Shown: one piece after another, positions 5,572 through 10,481 of the stretch
Numbering within the stretch: position 1 is the first letter of the stretch
Layout: each line of letters opens with the position of its first letter
NCBI GenBank assembly: GCA_016872875.1
Contig: VGYW01000295.1
Location: forward strand, 1-10,481
Length of the DNA: 10,481 nt
Direction: 5' to 3'
Origin: Planctomycetota bacterium
GTDB taxonomy: Bacteria; Planctomycetota; PUPC01; DSUN01
Program-made: the position numbers and the translations under genes
The notes under the pieces: model-generated
Seen by the model: the letters and a program-made list of their open reading frames with translations, nothing else
The model's database searches: none
What the model was told of the DNA's origin: nothing

Positions 5572-6405
5572 ATGTTGAAAATGTGGATAGGGTTAGTGTA
5601 CAATGCCCCAAGTGGCAGCACGAGCCGGACTCGGGCGGCCGGTTCGCCGCGCCTGATCGGGCAAGCCGTGGTCTACTACGCCATTGGAGTCGCTTCAGCG
5701 GTCGCCGCGCTCGGCCTCGCGGGGTTGGCTGGCGCCACGCTCGCGCTCCTGGCCGTCTACGGTCGGAGCGGGCGGGTGGTCTGGCCGCGTGCGGGGGTGC
5801 TGGGCGGGCGGCTCCTTCACGCCCCGCTGGCGTTCCTCGTGCGCGCCGTGGGGGGGCGGCCGGGGCTGCTCGACCTCTTCGTGATAGAGTCGGCGAACGC
5901 GGCGATGGCGCGGCGGTTCGCGCGGGCCGGGCCGGTGCGGATGCTCGCCGTGCCGCAGTGCCTGAGGTCGGGCGAGTGCGCGGCGCGGCTTCATCCCGAC
6001 GACGGCTATCGCTGCCAGGGCTGCGGCAAGTGCCCCCTGGCCGCGCTCGACCGCGCGGCGGCGGAGCGCGGGTTCCGGCTCTTCATCGTGCCCGGGGGCG
6101 GCATGGCCAGGCGCCTCGTGAGGCGTCTGGGGGTGGACGCAGCGCTGGGCGTGGCCTGCCCGTCCGAGCTGAGGAGGGCGCTGCTGGCCGTGCGCAGCAT
6201 GGGGGTGCCGGCCGTGGGGGTGCCGCTGGCCTCCGGCGGGTGCTTCGAGACGCGGGTGGACCTCGGCCGCGTGCGGGAGGCGATGGAGCGCTGCGGCTCG
6301 GCATCATCGGTGTGCCACGGTCGGCTTGCCCGACCGTGCCCTGTGGCCAGTGGCGGCCCCTGTGTTCAAGACACCGCTGGGCAAGCCAGCCGTGGCACAC
6401 GCTAG
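5572..6405 (+). CDS. DUF116 family protein, membrane-anchored, cysteine-rich
   Basis: Seen: 277 residues from ATG 5572. A hydrophobic stretch (about 33-63) suggests one or two membrane helices. The core matches DUF116: PQCLRSGEC (C130, C136), GYRCQGCGKC (C148, C151, C154), RLFIVPGGGMARRLVRRL, LGVACPSEL (C196), GVPAVGVPLASGGCFET (C224). The seven cysteines suggest metal or Fe-S binding, but the family has no settled function that I can name. Start uncertain: a good promoter-like sequence (5575-5604) overlaps the first codons. If it drives this gene, translation would begin later, for example at GTG 5668 just before the hydrophobic segment; neither start has a clear ribosome site. Residues ~247-277 are encoded inside a REPIN-like element (6310-6400) and look non-native; the conserved domain appears to end near EAMERCG. 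Confidence 0.8.
   Translation: MLKMWIGLVYNAPSGSTSRTRAAGSPRLIGQAVVYYAIGVASAVAALGLAGLAGATLALLAVYGRSGRVVWPRAGVLGGRLLHAPLAFLVRAVGGRPGLLDLFVIESANAAMARRFARAGPVRMLAVPQCLRSGECAARLHPDDGYRCQGCGKCPLAALDRAAAERGFRLFIVPGGGMARRLVRRLGVDAALGVACPSELRRALLAVRSMGVPAVGVPLASGGCFETRVDLGRVREAMERCGSASSVCHGRLARPCPVASGGPCVQDTAGQASRGTR
5575..5604 (+). promoter_or_regulatory. Candidate promoter for the DUF116 gene
   Basis: TTGAAA (5575-5580), 18 bases and TACAAT (5599-5604), each box a good match to sigma70. Transcription would start near 5611, downstream of ATG 5572, which favours a later translation start. The -10 box is identical to the one before fhs. Confidence 0.5.
6310..6400. repeat. REPIN-like element: two inverted hairpin units
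   Basis: Outer arms 6310-6331 and 6379-6400 are 22-base reverse complements with 2 mismatches. Each end also holds its own hairpin of 9-base stem and 5-base loop. The left one (6316-6338, loop CTTGC) is perfect; the right one (6372-6394, loop GCAAG) has one C-C mismatch. Comparing the two units, TC becomes CT on one strand of the stem and GA becomes AG on the other, so pairing is kept. This two-unit inverted layout is that of REPINs. The 3' end of the DUF116 frame runs through it and stops at 6403-6405. Confidence 0.8.
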
Positions 6406-6461
6406 GGCCGTTGGCAAGCGGCCCCCTGGAACCGGGCCGAGATTCAGCGCGTGCGTCGTGC

Positions 6462-6490
6462 TTGCAAAGCAGGTGCCGATGCGGTAGTAT
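6462..6490 (+). promoter_or_regulatory. Candidate promoter for the pseudopilin gene
   Basis: TTGCAA (6462-6467), 17 bases and TAGTAT (6485-6490), the same -10 hexamer as before the lipoprotein gene. An overlapping TATACT (6488-6493) is closer to consensus but would need a 20-base spacer. The predicted leader is about 100 nt. Confidence 0.42.
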
Positions 6491-6599
6491 ACTAGAGGGA
6501 GGGTACGTGGGGGAACACGCGCGGCCCGGGGCGGGCATGCGGGGCCGGCGCGAGTGCCGCCAAAGATGCCCGCCACGATCACAGATTCGAGGTGATCCC

Positions 6600-7454
6600 A
6601 TGCGGCTGCCACGCCGGAATACGGGTTTCACGCTGATCGAGATGCTCATCGTGCTGGGCATAATCATGACGCTGGCGGCCACGGCGCTGCCGGCCATCAT
6701 GCAGTCGCTGAGGTCCGCGCGCGAGGTCAACTGCCGCAGCAACCTCAAGCAGATAGGGACCGGGCTCTTTTCCTACATACTGAATTGGGACCGGAACTTC
6801 ATCTCGAACCGCCCGCCCGACCTCTTCGCGCAGAGGACGCCTGACCCGGTGCTGATGAGCTTCGACGACCTCAGCCCGCTCTGGGGCGTGCCCTCGGTCC
6901 GACGCGAGAGGACCACGGGCGGGAAGTTCGTCTACGAGACGATCGTCACCGACAGCTATGTGAAGGACGTGCGGGTGTTCAACTGCCCCTCCACCCGCGA
7001 CCGTGCGGGGACCCTGCCGAAGCGCGAGGACTGGTGGAAGGAGCTGATCTGCAAGCGCAGCGGCGGCAAGCTGAAGTTCACCTGGTCGAGCAACCAGTAC
7101 AAGGTGAGTTCGGAGACGCCCACCCCACCCTCGCAGATGAGCTACGAGTACTGCGGCGAGTTCGCCCCGAGCATGCAGTACACCGGGATAAACACCACCC
7201 GCGCCTGGCTCGTCCACGACGAGGACGCCAACGCCGAGAACACGAACGACATCCTGACCCTCGGCAAGGAGGAGGGCCTGCGTCTCACCAACAAGTCCAA
7301 CCACGGCAAGCGGGGGGCCAACATGCTCTTCGTCGAAGGCCACGTCGAGTGGGTCGAGGCCCTCAGGTGGCCCAAGCGCGTGGTGAATGGCATCCGCGAG
7401 TGGGAGGGCATCACCACCTGGAAGCTGGCCAGCAGCTACTACACGATCCCCTGA
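6600..7454 (+). CDS. Type II secretion/type IV pilin-like pseudopilin, H-X9-DG-like family
   Basis: Seen: 284 residues from ATG 6600, with GAGGTGAT at 6589-6596. The open frame continues far upstream, but only this start places the prepilin signal at the N-terminus. MRLPRRNTG is followed by FTLIEMLIVLGIIMTL: the prepilin peptidase cleavage site is G9/F10 with Glu at mature +5, then one hydrophobic helix. CRSNLKQIGTGLFSY follows, typical of the planctomycete-type pseudopilins that form large paralogous families. Near the C-terminus, H235-GKRGANMLFV-E246-G247 resembles the H-X9-DG processing-associated motif, but has one extra residue and Glu for Asp. Family knowledge: such proteins are inserted in the inner membrane, trimmed and methylated, and may build short pilus-like fibres. 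The cargo or partner is unknown; no secretion ATPase or platform gene is in the window. Confidence 0.92.
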   Translation: MRLPRRNTGFTLIEMLIVLGIIMTLAATALPAIMQSLRSAREVNCRSNLKQIGTGLFSYILNWDRNFISNRPPDLFAQRTPDPVLMSFDDLSPLWGVPSVRRERTTGGKFVYETIVTDSYVKDVRVFNCPSTRDRAGTLPKREDWWKELICKRSGGKLKFTWSSNQYKVSSETPTPPSQMSYEYCGEFAPSMQYTGINTTRAWLVHDEDANAENTNDILTLGKEEGLRLTNKSNHGKRGANMLFVEGHVEWVEALRWPKRVVNGIREWEGITTWKLASSYYTIP

Positions 7455-7480
7455 GCAACCCGCCGATCCGCATTTCCCGC

Positions 7481-7509
7481 TTGATCGAGAGAGGGCGGAC
7501 TGCTACAAT
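7481..7509 (+). promoter_or_regulatory. Candidate promoter for fhs
   Basis: TTGATC (7481-7486), 17 bases and TACAAT (7504-7509). The leader to ATG 7616 would be about 100 nt, indicating that fhs is transcribed separately from the pseudopilin gene. Confidence 0.6.
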
Positions 7510-7556
7510 CCTCGCTCGACTCGGGCCGGGCCTGTGATGGTGTTTCCCTCACGGCG

Positions 7557-7610
7557 CCCCGCCAGTCCGGCCGGCGGGGGCAGCACGCGGAGCCAGAGGC
7601 TCCAGGAGGA
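7557..7610 (+). promoter_or_regulatory. Structured fhs leader and ribosome binding site
   Basis: A 7-base GC stem, CCCCGCC (7557-7563) with GGCGGGG (7573-7579), is followed by a 5-base hairpin, GAGCC-AGA-GGCTC (7590-7602). That hairpin ends one base before AGGAGGA (7604-7610), the ribosome site of fhs. I looked for the conserved ZTP (pfl) riboswitch core, common before fhs, and did not see it. Whether this structure regulates anything is unknown. Confidence 0.4.
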
Positions 7611-7615
7611 AGGGC

Positions 7616-9358
7616 ATGGCGGGTGTGCCTTCGGACATCGAGGTCGCTCAGGCGGCGAGGCTCAAGCCAATCGTGGAGATCGCGGAGAAAGCCGGCATCC
7701 GACGCGACGAGCTCGAGCTCTACGGCGACTTCAAGGCCAAGGTCAAGCTCAGCATCTCCGACCGCCTGAAGGACCGCAAGGACGGCAAGTACATTGACGT
7801 CACGGCCATCACCCCCACCCCCCTGGGCGAGGGGAAGACCGTCACCACCATCGGCCTCTCCCAGGCCCTCCACCACATCGGCAAGAACGTCTTCACCTGC
7901 ATCCGCCAGCCCTCGCAAGGCCCAACCTTCGGCATCAAGGGCGGCGCGGCCGGCGGCGGATACGCCCAAACCGTCCCGATGGAAGACTTCAACCTCCACC
8001 TCACCGGCGACATCCACGCCGTGGGCGCCGCCCACAACCTCCTCGCCGCCGCCATTGACGCCCGCATCCTCCACGAGGACTCCCTCTCCGACAAGGGCCT
8101 CAAGAAGCTCGGCCTCAAGCGCCTCGACATTGACCCGTACTCGATCACCTGGAACCGCGTGGTGGACGTCTCGGACCGCGCGCTCCGCAACGCCGTCATC
8201 GGCCTGGGCGGCGAGGGCGACGGCCGGCCGCGGCAGACGGGCTGGGATATTACTGTGGCCAGCGAGATCATGGCGATTCTGGCGCTGTGCTCCGACCTCA
8301 AGGACATCCGCAAGCGCCTCGGCCGCATCGTCATCGGCACCTCCAAGAAGGGCACGCCGATCACCGCCGAGGACCTCGGCGTGGCCGGCGCCATGACCAT
8401 GCTCATGCTCGACGCCGTCAAGCCCACCCTCATGCAGACCCTCGAGCACTCGCCCTGCCTGGTTCACGCCGGCCCCTTCGCCAACATCGCCCAGGGCAAC
8501 TCCTCCATCATCGCCGACCGCATCGCCCTCAAACTCGCCGACTACGTGGTCACAGAGAGCGGCTTCGGCGCCGACATGGGCATGGAGAAGTTCCTCGACA
8601 TCAAGTGCCGCGTCTCCGGCCTCACCCCCCACGTCGTCGTCATCGTCGCCACCGTTCGCGCGCTCAAGATGCACGGCGGAGGCCCCAAGGTCGTGCCCGG
8701 CCGTCCCCTCGACAAGGCCTACACCCAGGAGAACGTGGAGCTCCTCAAGGCCGGCTGCGGCAACCTCAAGAAGCACATCGAGAACGCCCGCAAGTTCGGC
8801 GTCAACGTCGTCGTCGCCGTCAACCGCTTCACCGCCGACACCGACGCCGAGATCGAGGTCGTCCGCCAGGCCGCACTCGAGGCCGGCGCCGAGGGCGCCT
8901 ACGAGAGCCAGGTCTGGGCCAAGGGCGGGCCGGGCGGCGTCGCACTCGCCGAAGCCGTCGTCGCCGCCTGCGAAAAGCCCTCAAACTTCAGGTTCCTCTA
9001 CCCCGACGACTGGCCAATCGAGAAGAAGATCGAGACCATTGCGACGCAAATCTATGGGGCCAAAGGAGTTGACTTCGCCCCCGCCGCGAAGGCCAAGATC
9101 GAGATGTACACCAAGATGGGCTTCGCAAAGCTCCCCATCTGCATGGCCAAGACCCACCTCTCCATCAGCCACGACCCCGCCTGGAAAGGCGTACCAGCCA
9201 ACTACACCATGCCGGTCCGCGACATTCGTGCCTCGGTGGGGGCGGGCTTCCTCTACCCCCTCTGCGGCGAGATGCGCACCATGCCCGGCCTCCCCGCCAC
9301 CCCCGTGTTCATGAACTACGACATCGCGGAGGACGGACGCGTCCTCGGCCTCTCGTGA
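7616..9358 (+). CDS. fhs: Formate--tetrahydrofolate ligase (10-formyl-THF synthetase)
   Basis: Catalyses formate + THF + ATP to 10-formyl-THF + ADP + phosphate (EC 6.3.4.3) in the cytosol. It feeds purine, formyl-methionine and serine/glycine one-carbon pools, or acetogenic-type pathways. Seen: 580 residues from ATG 7616, with AGGAGGA at 7604-7610. The ATP-binding loop [10 protein letters not shown] (66-75) is intact. Both family signatures are present: [11 protein letters not shown] (106-116) and [12 protein letters not shown] (344-355). [24 protein letters not shown] and the C-terminal TMPGLPATP are also canonical. The length is slightly above the usual ~556-560, from a longer N-terminus and a C-terminal end, [15 protein letters not shown]. 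The enzyme is a homotetramer in characterised bacteria. No other folate or Wood-Ljungdahl gene is adjacent, so acetogenesis cannot be claimed. It has its own candidate promoter and converges on the VOC gene. Confidence 0.98.
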   Translation: MAGVPSDIEVAQAARLKPIVEIAEKAGIRRDELELYGDFKAKVKLSISDRLKDRKDGKYIDVTAITPTPLGEGKTVTTIGLSQALHHIGKNVFTCIRQPSQGPTFGIKGGAAGGGYAQTVPMEDFNLHLTGDIHAVGAAHNLLAAAIDARILHEDSLSDKGLKKLGLKRLDIDPYSITWNRVVDVSDRALRNAVIGLGGEGDGRPRQTGWDITVASEIMAILALCSDLKDIRKRLGRIVIGTSKKGTPITAEDLGVAGAMTMLMLDAVKPTLMQTLEHSPCLVHAGPFANIAQGNSSIIADRIALKLADYVVTESGFGADMGMEKFLDIKCRVSGLTPHVVVIVATVRALKMHGGGPKVVPGRPLDKAYTQENVELLKAGCGNLKKHIENARKFGVNVVVAVNRFTADTDAEIEVVRQAALEAGAEGAYESQVWAKGGPGGVALAEAVVAACEKPSNFRFLYPDDWPIEKKIETIATQIYGAKGVDFAPAAKAKIEMYTKMGFAKLPICMAKTHLSISHDPAWKGVPANYTMPVRDIRASVGAGFLYPLCGEMRTMPGLPATPVFMNYDIAEDGRVLGLS

Positions 9359-9470
9359 CCTCGACGTAAGTCCTTTGCGGGGAGGGACTTCCTCCACGTG
9401 GCGCTGGCGCTGGATATGGATAAGCGGGATGCGCGCTGGCACACGCTCGCGCTGGGGGCCGCAAGGTTCG

Positions 9471-9881
9471 CTAGGCACCCGCCGCACTGGCGACAACGCC
9501 TGCCTTCTCCTTGAGCTCGAACAGGTGGCCGTCCGCGTCCTTGATGAACGTGATGAGGGATTCCCCTTTGGGGACGCGGATGACCTCAACCCTGGCGTCC
9601 TCGCACTTGCGCAGGAGCTGCGGCAGGTTCTCCGCGGCGATGCAGGCGTGCTCGACGCGTCCCGCCGGCGGGGGAGCCTCGGGGCAGAGGAAGACCTCGA
9701 AGTTGGCCGAGCCGCCCGTGTAGTTGATGGCCCTCAGCTCGCGTGCGATGCCGAAGATCGCGCGGCAGACCTCCGCCGGCACGACCTTTGGCTCGGCCTT
9801 CCTCAAGCCGAGCACGCCGACGTAGAAGCCGTCCGCCCTCTCCTCTGAACTCGCACTCAGCGCCACGTGCAACAAGTCCAT
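9471..9881 (-). CDS. VOC/glyoxalase superfamily metal-binding protein
   Basis: Seen: 136 residues from ATG 9881 with GGAGGAG at 9886-9892. The LHVAL start, followed by RADGFYVGVLGL, is the first beta-alpha-beta-beta-beta half. VEHACIAAENL and ITFIKDADGHLFELKEK form the second half. Candidate metal ligands H5, E62, H78 and E122 sit at the four VOC positions, so a metal-dependent lyase, isomerase or dioxygenase-type activity is possible; the substrate is unknown. It starts 21 bases after the dehydrogenase stop on the same strand, so the two are very probably co-transcribed. That pairing suggests action on a related small carbonyl or alcohol metabolite, which is inference. The last ~10 residues (GVVASAAGA) are a low-complexity tail. 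Confidence 0.88.
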   Translation of the reverse strand: MDLLHVALSASSEERADGFYVGVLGLRKAEPKVVPAEVCRAIFGIARELRAINYTGGSANFEVFLCPEAPPPAGRVEHACIAAENLPQLLRKCEDARVEVIRVPKGESLITFIKDADGHLFELKEKAGVVASAAGA

Positions 9882-9902
9882 TCCGCTCCTCCAGTTTGGT
9901 GC

Positions 9903-10481
9903 CTACTCGTTCGGCCTGATGATGACCTTCAGCGACTCCTGCCCCTCCAGGACAAGCCGGAAGCCCCGCGCCGTCTCCCTCAGCGGCAGGACGTGGGTGA
10001 TCATGTCGTCCACAACGATCCTGCCCGATGCGATCAACTGGAGCGATTCCTCCCAATCCGGCGGGCCGCAATAGTACGACGTGAGGATCGTGATCTCCTT
10101 CCGCCAGAAGTCGTTCAGGGGCACGACGGCCACCTTGTCCGGGCCAGGCACGGCGAAGACGACGACCGTGCCGCCCTGGTCCACGCACTTCCACGCGGCC
10201 TCCACAGCGGACACGGCGGACGTGCAGAGAATCACCACGTCGGCCAGCCGCCCTGTCTCCGCGGCCAGGCGGTCCGGCACGTTCTCGGCGGCGTCAATTG
10301 TGGCCGCTGCGCCGGCCCGCCGCGCGAAGGCCAAGCGGTTGGGGTTGATGTCCGACGCCGCGATTCGGGCGCCCAGCGCGTGGGCCAGCTTCACGTGGAG
10401 CAGTCCCGACATGCCGCAGCCCAGCACCATCACGCTCTGGCCCTCCCGCACCTTCGCCAACTGCTGCGCCCGCACGGCGCA
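9903..10481 (-). CDS. Zinc-type medium-chain alcohol dehydrogenase, C-terminal part (cut by window edge)
   Basis: Seen: 192 codons open from the right edge to TAG at 9903-9905. The GTG at 10475 lies inside the protein (context CAVRAQQLAKV), so it is not the start. VMVLGCGMSGLLHVKLA gives the GxGxxG nucleotide-binding turn, and the acidic residue in AASDINPNRL (fragment position 44) favours NAD over NADP. GGTVVVFAVPGPD and the ending RLVLEGQESLKVIIRPNE match the C-terminal half of the MDR family (threonine, sorbitol or alcohol dehydrogenase-like). The catalytic-zinc half lies outside the window, so metal content and substrate cannot be judged. It is the upstream gene of the probable operon with the VOC protein. 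Confidence 0.93.
   Translation of the reverse strand, partial: CAVRAQQLAKVREGQSVMVLGCGMSGLLHVKLAHALGARIAASDINPNRLAFARRAGAAATIDAAENVPDRLAAETGRLADVVILCTSAVSAVEAAWKCVDQGGTVVVFAVPGPDKVAVVPLNDFWRKEITILTSYYCGPPDWEESLQLIASGRIVVDDMITHVLPLRETARGFRLVLEGQESLKVIIRPNE

Noticed and set aside
5396..5578. Ser-, Thr- or Arg-rich small open frames
   Set aside because: They are products of the trinucleotide inverted repeat in every frame.
5583..6599. N-terminal extension of the pseudopilin (623-residue frame)
   Set aside because: The upstream part overlaps the DUF116 gene in another frame, and a prepilin signal must be at the N-terminus; ATG 6600 with GAGGTGAT fits.
7439..8776. 445-residue minus-strand frame
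   Set aside because: Antisense shadow of fhs, whose motifs are intact.
9359..9470. Terminator or small gene between fhs and the VOC gene
   Set aside because: Only a weak 6-base stem (AAGTCC/GGACTT, 9368-9390) without a T-run, and a short frame without a ribosome site, were seen.

Overview
The window is a GC-rich bacterial chromosome segment, roughly two-thirds G+C by eye. It most resembles the PVC/Planctomycetota-Lentisphaerota sphere or a related uncultured phylum. Three genes point that way: a pseudopilin with the N-terminal cleavage/methylation signal and a near H-X9-DG C-terminal motif, a secreted family-38-like glycoside hydrolase, and a Gfo/Idh/MocA oxidoreductase. An Slp-family lipoprotein implies an outer membrane. 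The taxon is inference; no rRNA or tRNA is present.

Layout. Positions 1-877 (minus) hold a Gfo/Idh/MocA oxidoreductase cut by the left edge. After a divergent promoter region (878-1123) with a long inverted repeat comes an Slp-like outer-membrane lipoprotein (plus, 1124-1714). It faces, tail to tail, a small retropepsin-like aspartic protease (minus, 1718-2101). Upstream of that, after a terminator-like hairpin, lies a large exported GH38-like hydrolase (minus, 2238-4943). A 628-base divergent spacer (4944-5571) carries two more inverted repeats, a 14-base direct repeat and candidate promoters for both flanking genes. The plus strand then carries a DUF116 membrane-associated cysteine-rich protein (5572-6405), a pseudopilin (6600-7454) and a complete formate-tetrahydrofolate ligase, fhs (7616-9358). 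Convergent to fhs, the minus strand carries a likely two-gene operon: a zinc-type alcohol dehydrogenase (9903-10481, cut by the right edge) and a VOC/glyoxalase-fold protein (9471-9881).

Functional reading. The hydrolase and the sugar-type oxidoreductase fit a carbohydrate-degrading heterotroph. Fhs supplies 10-formyl-THF for one-carbon metabolism. Nothing shows that these genes form one pathway; most have their own candidate sigma70-type promoter, with -10 boxes TAGTAT or TACAAT recurring.

The least explained material is non-coding. Three long low-complexity inverted repeats (961-1046, 5075-5224, 5416-5513) all sit between divergently transcribed genes. A separate REPIN-like double hairpin (6310-6400) has compensatory substitutions between its halves and appears to have supplied the last ~31 codons of the DUF116 gene. 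I saw no CRISPR array, transposase, defence island or clearly new multi-gene system.
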